Assembly: GCA_964577665.1 (NCBI GenBank)
Contig: CAZOBD010000061.1
Span: 1 to 22,197 of the forward strand
Source of the DNA: CAYVTD01 sp964577665
GTDB taxonomy: Bacteria > Bacteroidota > Ignavibacteria > Kapaibacteriales > UBA2268
Length of the DNA: 22,197 bases
Reading direction: 5' to 3'
Made by a program: the position numbers and the translations under genes. Positions 14,034 to 21,763 of the stretch are shown here, in pieces. The notes beneath the pieces were generated by a model. That model was not told where the DNA came from. It worked only from the letters and a program-made list of their open reading frames with translations, and did no database searches. How positions within the stretch are numbered: position 1 is the first letter of the stretch; each line of letters begins with the position of its first letter.

Positions 14034-16115
14034 ATGAGCGAAAAAAAAGGAAACGAAAAGGATAAGGATAAGAATAAATTCAATCCTTTCAATGATTTCA
14101 ACAACCAGAACCATGGAGGCGACGACCCCAATCCACAGATGAAATTCTTCCGTATGATTATTATATGGATTGCACTTTTTGGTTCAGTTGCCATGGTATA
14201 TATGTTTATGCACTCTTCACATAAACAGGAAATAAAAATAAGCTTTACAGAATACAAGCATTTCCTTGAAGAAGGCATGATAAGCAAGGCTACCGTTACG
14301 AAAAAGCAGCTCAATGATTTTGATTTCCACGGCACTCTTAAAGAAACCGCAACTGTGATGAAAGACGGGAAACCTGTTTCCGTTAAGAATTTTGTTACCA
14401 AGCTCGGAGTTGTGGACTCTCAGACAGAAGCAAAGTGGGAAGAAAAAGGAATTGAATGGACTTACGAAGACGGTGAAAGCCCGTTCTGGACCATCCTCCA
14501 GTTCTTACTCCCCTGGCTGCTGCTTATTGCGATATTCATATTCTTCCTTCGGCGGATGCAGATGGGCGGCGGGCAAAGAGGAATTTTCTCATTCGGAAAA
14601 TCCCGCCACAAACTTCTAAATGAAAACATGCCAAAGATTACTTTCAAAGACGTTGCAGGGGCAGACGAAGCAAAATATGAGCTTGAAGAAATAATCGAAT
14701 TTTTAAAAGACCCTACCCGCTTTCAGAAACTCGGCGGCAAGATACCCCGCGGCGTTTTAATGCTGGGACCTCCCGGCACGGGCAAAACGCTTTTGGCACG
14801 CGCCGTGGCAGGCGAAGCTCAGGTCCCCTTCTTTTCAATATCCGGAGCTGACTTTGTGGAAATGTTTGTAGGCGTAGGCGCCAGCCGGGTCAGAGATCTT
14901 TTCGAACAGGCAAAGCGAAGTTCGCCCTGCCTTGTATTCATTGATGAAATAGACGCTGTAGGACGTCAGCGCGGCGCAGGTCTCGGCGGAGGCCACGACG
15001 AAAGAGAACAAACACTGAACCAGCTTTTAGTAGAAATGGACGGCTTCGAGCAGAACAGCGGCGTAATAATAATAGCCGCTACCAACCGCCCAGACGTTCT
15101 CGATCCGGCTCTGTTGAGACCGGGCAGGTTCGACCGGCAAATAGTTGTCGATAAGCCCGACGTCAAAGGCAGAGAAGGAATTTTCAAAGTTCATACTAAA
15201 GAAATACCGCTTGGCGACGATGTTGATCTGGAAACTCTCTCACGAGGCACCCCCGGACTCTCCGGTGCAGACATTGCCAACATTGTCAATGAAGCGGCAT
15301 TGCTTGCGGCACGCAGAAACAGTGACAAGGTAACCATGTATGATTTTGAGAACGCCCGCGATAAAATTCTCATGGGCGTAGAAAGAAAGAGCATGGTCAT
15401 TTCCGATAAAGAAAAGGAAATGACTGCATATCACGAAATGGGCCATGCTTTGGTGGGAAAACTCCTTCCCCAGACCGATCCTGTGCATAAAGTATCAATA
15501 ATTCCACGCGGCAGAGCTTTGGGGCTTACTTCATATCTTCCTTTGGAAGACACGCATTCTCATTCAAAAGATTATATCGAAGCACAGATTATTATGCTGC
15601 TTGCAGGCAGAACTGCCGAAAAACTTATTTTTAATCAGTTTACGACCGGCGCTGCAAACGATTTGGACAGAGCCACCAGTCTTACCAGAAAAATGGTATG
15701 CGACTGGGGAATGAGCGAAACTCTGGGACCTATAAAATATTCGAACAAGCAGGAAGAAGTATTTCTCGGCAGGGAAATTACCCAGCAGCAGGCTCACAGC
15801 GAAGAAACTGCCAGAAAAATTGACGAGGAAATAAGAAAAATAATTACCAATGCAGCTAATACCTCTGAAAGAATATTACGCGAAAATATTGACCTTCTGC
15901 ATAAACTCGCCAAAGTGCTTATTGAAAGAGAAACACTGGAAGGCGAAGAGCTTGACATATTAATTAAAGGTGAGGAACTTCCGCCCATAAATTCCAAAAC
16001 AATTAATGCTCTCCGCTCGATGAAAATCAACGGCGGCTCGAAAAAAAACGATGAAGATAATGAAAATACAGAAAATGTAACCGGTAAAATCATTGATAAA
16101 AAAGATGAAGATTAA
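14034..16115 (+). CDS. ftsH: ATP-dependent zinc metalloprotease FtsH
   Basis: A 693-residue membrane-anchored AAA protease that extracts and degrades membrane proteins and some regulators. It has a cytoplasmic Lys-rich N-terminus, a first membrane segment (about 38-59), a periplasmic domain, and a second membrane segment (about 151-172). The AAA domain has Walker A GPPGTGKT (245-252), Walker B VFIDEID (301-307) and the second region of homology ending RPGRFDRQ (362-369). The peptidase domain has the zinc site HEMGH (467-471) with Asp543 as third ligand. The C-terminus is highly charged and probably disordered. GGAG lies 11 bases before the ATG. A six-codon mini-ORF (ATG 14017) ends in a TGA that overlaps this ATG. 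A lipoprotein gene follows after 20 bases, so they are probably co-transcribed. Confidence 0.96.
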   Translation: MSEKKGNEKDKDKNKFNPFNDFNNQNHGGDDPNPQMKFFRMIIIWIALFGSVAMVYMFMHSSHKQEIKISFTEYKHFLEEGMISKATVTKKQLNDFDFHGTLKETATVMKDGKPVSVKNFVTKLGVVDSQTEAKWEEKGIEWTYEDGESPFWTILQFLLPWLLLIAIFIFFLRRMQMGGGQRGIFSFGKSRHKLLNENMPKITFKDVAGADEAKYELEEIIEFLKDPTRFQKLGGKIPRGVLMLGPPGTGKTLLARAVAGEAQVPFFSISGADFVEMFVGVGASRVRDLFEQAKRSSPCLVFIDEIDAVGRQRGAGLGGGHDEREQTLNQLLVEMDGFEQNSGVIIIAATNRPDVLDPALLRPGRFDRQIVVDKPDVKGREGIFKVHTKEIPLGDDVDLETLSRGTPGLSGADIANIVNEAALLAARRNSDKVTMYDFENARDKILMGVERKSMVISDKEKEMTAYHEMGHALVGKLLPQTDPVHKVSIIPRGRALGLTSYLPLEDTHSHSKDYIEAQIIMLLAGRTAEKLIFNQFTTGAANDLDRATSLTRKMVCDWGMSETLGPIKYSNKQEEVFLGREITQQQAHSEETARKIDEEIRKIITNAANTSERILRENIDLLHKLAKVLIERETLEGEELDILIKGEELPPINSKTINALRSMKINGGSKKNDEDNENTENVTGKIIDKKDED

Positions 16116-16135
16116 TCACTTTTTTGGAGCTGATA

Positions 16136-17071
16136 ATGAAAAAAATCTTATTGCTTATTCTTTCGGCAGTTCTGATTTTAACAGGCTGCATACAATCTGA
16201 ACAGGATATTTTTATTAATCCTGACGGCAGCGGCAAAATAGTGATGAAAAACTCCATGCCTCTCAACGTCATGGGAAGCCTTGAAGGTAAAGAGTTAATA
16301 AAGGAAGCCAGAAAAGAAACAGCAGACCTGCTGATAAAAGCAAAAGGCATTGACGCATGGAAAGACGTTCGTTACGAAATTAGCAGCGACAGCAGCAGAC
16401 TTACTATTTTTGCAACGGGTTATTTTAAAGATATAAACATGCTGAACAGCGACGCACTTGTTTTCCCCATTTCTATTTCCAAAGAAAAGGGCGGTATGAA
16501 AATGCGGATTCAGGAAGACGACGATGATGCTTCCGGCGCTAAAGACCCGGAAGCGGTTAAAGACAGCCTTTTGAATATCCTAAGCGAAGAGGAAATAAAA
16601 GAAAGAATGGCAGAATACAGGCGAAGCACAAAACAGTTTATGGGCTTAATGATGATGATGTTCTCAGACATGAAAGTATCCGTTAATTTTCATGTTCCCG
16701 GTAAGTTAGAGAGTATTAAAACATTTAAGAAAGTCAATGATAATACATTCTCCTTGTCCATTGAAGGAGATAGAATAATACAGACAGCCCGGAATGAAAT
16801 CGAAAATGATTCTCTCGTAAGAGAAGCAGTTCTGCGGGGCAGAAATGAGTTTGATTTCAACCAGAGCGCAGGTCCCGAAGAAAAAGCCGAAATGATAAAT
16901 AAAATTTTCGGCGGCACTGAGATTCCCAACGCGTTTGTAAAATCTCCTCTGAAAGCCCTGTTTGATTTCGATAAAGAATTTGCAGAAGCAAAACAAGAAT
17001 GGCAAAAAATTCAGGCAGAATATGAACTAAACAATATTGATGACGGTTCTCTGCAGGAAAAAATAAAATAA
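16136..17071 (+). CDS. Uncharacterised lipoprotein downstream of ftsH
   Basis: A 311-residue predicted lipoprotein. The signal peptide ends in LTGC with Cys18 as the lipidated residue, and the next residues (IQSEQ) do not show an inner-membrane Asp at +2. The opening mature segment IFINPDGSGKIVMK and the later VNFHVPGKLESIK stretch recall bacterial lipoproteins of the LppM/DUF3153 type, which begin with a similar DGSG strand pattern; this is a resemblance, not a firm assignment. A charged helical region lies around 125-175, and the C-terminus is helical and Lys/Glu-rich. The ATG at 16136 has GGAG 6 bases upstream; a TTG four codons earlier is disregarded. It lies 20 bases after ftsH, so one transcript is likely. 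The function is unknown. Confidence 0.85.
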   Translation: MKKILLLILSAVLILTGCIQSEQDIFINPDGSGKIVMKNSMPLNVMGSLEGKELIKEARKETADLLIKAKGIDAWKDVRYEISSDSSRLTIFATGYFKDINMLNSDALVFPISISKEKGGMKMRIQEDDDDASGAKDPEAVKDSLLNILSEEEIKERMAEYRRSTKQFMGLMMMMFSDMKVSVNFHVPGKLESIKTFKKVNDNTFSLSIEGDRIIQTARNEIENDSLVREAVLRGRNEFDFNQSAGPEEKAEMINKIFGGTEIPNAFVKSPLKALFDFDKEFAEAKQEWQKIQAEYELNNIDDGSLQEKIK

Positions 17072-17153
17072 ATGAAACTTTTTAGGCTCTGAATTGTACT
17101 TAATAATAAAGAGAAAGAGGAAATGATAGAGACAAAAAAGAAGGAGATGATTT

Positions 17154-17828
17154 ATGAAAAGGATTCTACTGATTATTACCGCTTTATTAATAAGTTTTTC
17201 CGCTTTAAAGGCGCAGAGCGTTTTTGAATTTGCCATGAAAAACCGCATTGGTTCGCAGAATTTCTTTGCAATTACGAGCGACCCCGCAGTAATTGAGCTG
17301 TGCCGCCGGCAGCTCGAACTCCCCGAAAACAAAAGGAACCTCCATATTAACGGAGAAATAGACTACGGCAGCGGAGGGCACAACGAAAACTGGAATTGGC
17401 ACTTTGTACCCGGGAAATGGACATTAGCAGAGGCTTCTGTTGAAGTTTGCGACGGCAATCCCCCCATGTTAGAAGACGATCTTTCGTACTGGATTGATAC
17501 TTTAGGTCAGTTCTGCCCGTGGAACTCGATAGTAATCAGGGAAGTTACATCGGATGCCGGAAAAGAAAGGCAGTTCAACAATAAAACATTGAAAATATTC
17601 CCAAGTCCCTCGAAAGAAAAGCTAAGCGTAATACTTCCGGGCAGCGGTTCCGCCAAGATTGAAATAAATCTTTACAATCTTCTCGGAAATGAAATGCTTT
17701 CAAAGAGCATTCAAGGCGCCGGACTTAAAGGTATCTCCCTTGATGTCAGTAAGATAGAGAGCGGCATTTACCTTCTTATAATAAAAACTCCGCATAAAGT
17801 ATTCAAGGAAAAAGTAATTATAGAATAA
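17154..17828 (+). CDS. BP74-like domain secreted protein with T9SS sorting domain
   Basis: A 224-residue protein with a signal peptide (about 1-20, ending KAQ). The domain at about 22-131 carries features I recognise from the BP74 N-terminal domain: NWNWHFVP (80-87 region), EVCDGNP (97-103) and FCPWNS (120-125), with Cys99 and Cys121 positioned to form a disulfide. That domain is known from a Dictyostelium calmodulin-binding protein and many uncharacterised bacterial secreted proteins; its bacterial role is unknown. The tail (about 143-224, IFPSPSKEKLS to VIIE) is a T9SS type A sorting domain, so the product should reach the cell surface. The ATG at 17154 has an AAGGAG site 8 bases upstream. 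It lies 82 bases after the lipoprotein gene and ends the group at a strong terminator. Confidence 0.75.
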   Translation: MKRILLIITALLISFSALKAQSVFEFAMKNRIGSQNFFAITSDPAVIELCRRQLELPENKRNLHINGEIDYGSGGHNENWNWHFVPGKWTLAEASVEVCDGNPPMLEDDLSYWIDTLGQFCPWNSIVIREVTSDAGKERQFNNKTLKIFPSPSKEKLSVILPGSGSAKIEINLYNLLGNEMLSKSIQGAGLKGISLDVSKIESGIYLLIIKTPHKVFKEKVIIE

Positions 17829-17846
17829 AACAGAAAAAATACGATG

Positions 17847-17877
17847 GTCCGGCTGCATCTGTCAGCCGGACTTTTTT
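17847..17877 (+). terminator. Intrinsic terminator
   Basis: GTCCGGCTG pairs perfectly with CAGCCGGAC around a 7-base loop (CATCTGT) and is followed by six T. This is a textbook rho-independent terminator 18 bases after the BP74-like gene, probably ending the ftsH transcript. Confidence 0.92.
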
Positions 17878-17895
17878 ATTCTTTAAAAATTTTTA

Positions 17896-17903
17896 TATAT
17901 TTG
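17896..17903 (+). promoter_or_regulatory. TAnnTTTG -7 box, possibly giving a leaderless mRNA
   Basis: TATATTTG matches the Bacteroidota -7 consensus. It ends five bases before the ATG at 17909, so the transcript would start at or next to the start codon. No Shine-Dalgarno is present, which agrees with leaderless translation. The -33 region shows no TTG. Confidence 0.5.
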
Positions 17904-17908
17904 CCCTT

Positions 17909-18304
17909 ATGAAAAAGATTTTTTACACATTCCCTGCCGCTTTAATTCTTTATATTCTTTCAGCTTGCGGCGACCAGATTAATTCCCCCGAAGAAATAGT
18001 CTTTCCGGAAGAAAACGTAAGCTTTTTTGAGCATGTACAGCCCTTTTTAAAGTATTACTGCGCCTATCAGGGCTGCCACGCGCCCGAAACACGCGCCGGA
18101 GGAAAATGGTATTCCGATTGGCCCTCGCTTTTTCACCCTGACAACCTCGGATTCATCATAATCGGAGAGCCGGACAACAGCCGTTTTGTGCAGATACTCG
18201 AAGGAAAAAGCCTTTCCCACTTTGAATATATCCAGGGAGAAATATCCGAAAACCACATACAGGGTGTCAGAACTTGGATAAAAGAAGGCGCCCACGATAA
18301 TTGA
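17909..18304 (+). CDS. Small cytochrome-c-like lipoprotein
   Basis: A 131-residue protein with a lipoprotein signal peptide ending LSAC (Cys20). The mature part has CAYQGCH (51-57), a Cx4CH haem-attachment-like motif instead of the usual CxxCH, inside a VQPFLKYYC...GCHAP context typical of small c-type cytochrome domains in Bacteroidota and Planctomycetes. The C-terminus (HIQGVRTWIKEGAHDN) matches the usual end of that fold. There is no Met after the start, so a Met axial ligand is excluded; the five other His residues could serve. It is probably an outer-membrane or periplasmic electron-transfer or sensing protein, if haem is bound at all. The start codon lies five bases after a TATATTTG box with no ribosome site. 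It is a single gene after a terminator. Confidence 0.65.
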   Translation: MKKIFYTFPAALILYILSACGDQINSPEEIVFPEENVSFFEHVQPFLKYYCAYQGCHAPETRAGGKWYSDWPSLFHPDNLGFIIIGEPDNSRFVQILEGKSLSHFEYIQGEISENHIQGVRTWIKEGAHDN

Positions 18305-19413
18305 TTATATTTCAAGACATTATGAATTGATTGCTTTATAATCAGAGCTGCTCCCCCTTTATCTTTTACCGAAATCTAAGTTATAAATACTACCCAGTTT
18401 TAGTTAAATCCTGCAATAAAGTTATCTGTTAAAGATATACTTCCATTAATAGTTTCCTCTTATTAAAAATAAAAAGAATTAAAAATATATGTTTATGTCA
18501 TCCCTGAAACAAGCATTGAATTAGAAAGAAATAAAACATATTAATTATAAATATCAAGTGTAATTAATAAATAATAAACTGAAATAAGTATAAAATATAA
18601 AACTGCATAAATATATAAATAAAAATTAATAATATCTTAAAATAAAATCTTTAATTATAAAGTAGTAAAATTAATATTCCATAGTTAAATATTCTTAAAA
18701 ATAATAAATGTAATTTTAATAAGACCTGATATATTAATAATAATAGGTGAAGCACGCTCAAGAAAGGGTGAAGCATGCTCAAGAAAGGGTGAAGCACGCT
18801 CAGGAATGGGTGATGCATACATAGGAAAGTATGAAGTAAGTTCAGGAAAGGCAGAATCATGCACAGGAATCATCTTGAATATACATATTCCGCTTCTTTC
18901 TATACATCTTTCAACCATTCCTATAAGTATTTCAGCATATTCTATAAATATAACAGCATTTATTAAATATAAATCATCTATTTCTAATAATATTCTTTTA
19001 TTTTTTTATATTATTCTTATCTTAACTAATAATCCTCTCCCCTATTTAATGATATTCTTTCCTTTTTTAATAATAGTTCTCCCTTTTTAAATAATATATT
19101 TCTTATGTTTAATAAAATATTAGTGATATCTTTATATTTTAATGATTTGTTTATATGACTATTATCATTAGTTTTATAATTACTTTAAATATTTTTAGTA
19201 TAATCATCTATTATTAAACATAATTCAATTTTATTTAAAAATATATCAACCTTATTTATTCAGTTGTTATTAAAAAAATAATTATTTATATTTTATGATG
19301 CAGGAAGACTTAAAAAATTTTCATTGAATTTTTCTTTATATTTTCGCAAATATTTTCTAAGTTATGGTTTTTGAAATGAAAAATAGTAATTACTAATATC
19401 GGAGAGTGTTAAA
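18305..19413. other. 1.1-kb very AT-rich region without recognisable genes
   Basis: Markedly more AT-rich than the flanking genes. It holds the graded 21-bp minisatellite (from 18746) and long stretches of A- and T-runs. The open frames here come from the repeat and show no protein-family signature. TATATTTTCGC at about 19335-19345 might be a promoter box for the propeller gene at 19414, but this is weak. Confidence 0.7.
18746..19123 (+). repeat. Graded 21-bp minisatellite
   Basis: Units begin every 21 bases from 18746. The first three (18746, 18767, 18788) are near-identical and encode GEARSRK, GEACSRK and GEARSGM in the frame of the first base. The next units (18809, 18830, 18851) are diverged but alignable (ending AGGAAAG, AGGAAAG, AGGAATC). 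Later units (18872 to about 19123) become progressively AT-rich, yet neighbouring units still resemble each other in phase, for example GCATATTCTATAAATATAAC at 18935 against GCATTTATTAAATATAAATC at 18956. The conserved part is certain. The AT-rich extension is inferred from in-phase similarity by eye. Confidence 0.75.
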
Positions 19414-21756
19414 ATGCTGAGAGTTATCCTAATCCTTTTGCTTGCCGCGCCCTGTCTTTCAACCGCCCAATACCGCATAACTACCTATGATTTTATAGAA
19501 ATGGTAGGTCTGGAATACAATGCCGCCGGTCCCTTCCTGATAAAGACCGATACGGCGCGGAATAGAGTAATCACTGCAAATACATTGACTTCCAACGTAT
19601 CGGTAATAGACGGCGCGACGGATTTTGTTACGAATATCCCGGTTGAAAGGCGCGGCTACCAGCACCTAAAGCCCGAAGCCATGACAATAAGCCGGCTCTC
19701 AGGAAAAGTATATCTCATCGGCAGGAAATGCTTCAGCATTATTAATCCTGATGTAAAAAAAGCGGAGACTTTTCAGACGGAAGTTCAGTTTGAATCAATC
19801 TGCGTTGACGAAAGTACGGGAAATGTTTTTCTGGCAGGCAGGGAAAGCAAAGAGCTTGCTTTTTTTTCCCCCGCCGCAAATAAATTACAGCTTATGGCAT
19901 GGCTCGACCATGAAGAAAAGCTGATAAATCAGAATCAAACACCTCCGCCTCCCATTAGAAAAGTTATAGCAGTCAATGATGATAAGAACAGCATCATTGC
20001 ACTTGACGGATATACCGGCACTTTGCACATTTTTGACGGCAAAACAGGAAAACAAATAAAGCAAAGAGAGCTGGAACTGGCTGTCGGAGGGAGATGGCAC
20101 CTTGCCGGCTACAACGAAGACACTAAAAAGCTGTATATTGTAACTGAGAATTCTAAAAGAAGGGTCGAGGAGGCGGCTGAGATAGATGTTTTCGGCAGAA
20201 ATGATAAAGTGGTAAAGCTGCCCGAAGGATACAGCGAGCCGGTGAGTATATTTTATTATCAAAAGAACGGCTGCGTTTACATAAGCTCTGATAATGTCCG
20301 CACGATGTACGTTGTGGAGTTTGAAACACCGTCCCTTTTAAAAGAAGTTCCCATGCCTGACTACGGGAACGACGCCTGCGGCGTTGATTATGAAAATGAC
20401 AAGCTTTATATCGGGAGCTGGGCTTTTGGCGAAGTGCATATATTTGACCTGAAGGAAAATGTTTTTGAAAGAAAGATACCTGATATGGGAATCATTCCGC
20501 ACATGTTTGCCATGACTTTCAATCCCAAGAACGGCAAGCTTTACTTTCCTTTAGGGGCTTCTGCCGTCAACGGCTGTTTCGGCGCAGGCATTACCCAGCT
20601 TGATCCCGAAATGGGTATTGTTAAGAAAATACGTCTTGGATGGGCTCCCGTAGATATTGTAGAACTGAAGGAAAAGAATACGATAATGGTTTTCAATAAC
20701 GAAGATATGATTGCCGAGCTAAGTCCCTCGGGAATTTTCAATGCATTTCAGCTTCCTCATAACTTCCCTATAGAAGCTGTGGAGGGTCCAGGAAACTCTG
20801 TTTATCTTTCTTACGGACCTCATCAGTCATACTGGCCCGTTGTGTATATCTGGGGAGCAAAAAATGGTATTTTGAAAATCTCACCGAATGAAGAGGGGGA
20901 CGAACCGTTTGACTTTTACGACAGGCGTATCCCGCGGCAGGCTATGCAGCTTGCTGCCGACACTTCAGGAGTTCTTTACATGAGCATGAATAACTGGGGC
21001 AAGGAGCCTCAGTTCATCGGGAGGCTTCTGGACGGTGTGAGAAACTTTGACATAAATAAGCGGATTAAGCTGCAAGATTCCGTTCAGAGGGAAGTTACTC
21101 AAAGAGTAATGAAATACGATGAAGACAAGCATCTTCTTTATCTGGCACGTCTTCCGGAAAAAGACGGCGATGTGGGTATTTTTCAGGCAATAGACCCCGC
21201 CGAAGAAAAGGAAATAAAACAGCTCGAACTGGGCTTGAATCCTACGGATATGGTAATGGACAAAAAAAATATCTATGTTTCCAATTTTGAATCAAATTCT
21301 GTTTCAATAATCAGCAAAGAAGATTTTTCAGTAAAAGAGTTCAGCACCGGCGCAGGTCCCCTTAAGCTCTGCTCTGCAAATAATAAAATATATATCATCA
21401 ACCACTTAGATAAAAACCTGCAGATTTTAGGCGAAGAAAAGGAATATGAACTTCCCGTGGATGCCATGCCTGACAACATTTTTTCTTGGAATGAGAAAAT
21501 CTTTATTACGGCACATAATCCGAAAGAAATGTATGTTCTGGAATTTAAAGAAAGCGACGGAGAAATCCATAAGGTTCACAAAAACGATTACCCTTACGGC
21601 GAAACAGGTTTCGATACGGACAATTCATCATTTTACGTAAGCGGGCAGTACGGCGATGCCATATTTTCAATATCAAAAGCCCTCGTTGACCAAAAAGACA
21701 ATCTCTGGATTACGGATTTCATCTCGGGACGCGTTTACAGAATACAAAAGCAATAG
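19414..21756 (+). CDS. Large secreted beta-propeller protein (YVTN/NHL-like repeats)
   Basis: A 780-residue protein with a signal peptide (about 1-19, ending STAQ), so it is exported. The rest is made of repeated four-stranded blade-like segments, for example VSVIDGATDFVTNIPV (62-77), KLYIGSWAFGEVHIFDL and VSIISKEDFSVKEFSTGAGP near the end. The final part (DNLWITDFISGRVYRI) resembles an NHL blade. The length suits two propellers. No catalytic motif, lipobox or T9SS tail is seen, so it probably stays in the periplasm as a binding protein; the ligand is unknown. GGAGAG lies 8 bases before the ATG. The upstream DNA is the 1.1-kb AT-rich repeat region. The trmO-like gene begins only 7 bases after its stop, suggesting a shared transcript. 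Confidence 0.8.
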   Translation: MLRVILILLLAAPCLSTAQYRITTYDFIEMVGLEYNAAGPFLIKTDTARNRVITANTLTSNVSVIDGATDFVTNIPVERRGYQHLKPEAMTISRLSGKVYLIGRKCFSIINPDVKKAETFQTEVQFESICVDESTGNVFLAGRESKELAFFSPAANKLQLMAWLDHEEKLINQNQTPPPPIRKVIAVNDDKNSIIALDGYTGTLHIFDGKTGKQIKQRELELAVGGRWHLAGYNEDTKKLYIVTENSKRRVEEAAEIDVFGRNDKVVKLPEGYSEPVSIFYYQKNGCVYISSDNVRTMYVVEFETPSLLKEVPMPDYGNDACGVDYENDKLYIGSWAFGEVHIFDLKENVFERKIPDMGIIPHMFAMTFNPKNGKLYFPLGASAVNGCFGAGITQLDPEMGIVKKIRLGWAPVDIVELKEKNTIMVFNNEDMIAELSPSGIFNAFQLPHNFPIEAVEGPGNSVYLSYGPHQSYWPVVYIWGAKNGILKISPNEEGDEPFDFYDRRIPRQAMQLAADTSGVLYMSMNNWGKEPQFIGRLLDGVRNFDINKRIKLQDSVQREVTQRVMKYDEDKHLLYLARLPEKDGDVGIFQAIDPAEEKEIKQLELGLNPTDMVMDKKNIYVSNFESNSVSIISKEDFSVKEFSTGAGPLKLCSANNKIYIINHLDKNLQILGEEKEYELPVDAMPDNIFSWNEKIFITAHNPKEMYVLEFKESDGEIHKVHKNDYPYGETGFDTDNSSFYVSGQYGDAIFSISKALVDQKDNLWITDFISGRVYRIQKQ

Positions 21757-21763
21757 TAATATA

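Noticed and set aside
16124..16135. Upstream TTG start for the lipoprotein
   Set aside because: It overlaps the GGAG site that fits the ATG at 16136, and the lipoprotein signal is proper only from that ATG.
17122..17226. Open frame starting ATGATAGAG overlapping the BP74-like gene
   Set aside because: It runs out of frame into the signal peptide coding region, with a poor ribosome site; the gene at 17154 has an excellent one.
18651..18918. Two minus-strand open frames with heptapeptide repeats (such as SPFLERA)
   Set aside because: The regularity comes from the 21-bp DNA repeat, which leaves several frames open. No start with a ribosome site or family signature was seen.
19377..19399. TTGAAA and TAATAT boxes with 17-base spacing before the propeller gene
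   Set aside because: A transcript from them would start in or after the Shine-Dalgarno GGAGAG, so they cannot be the main promoter.
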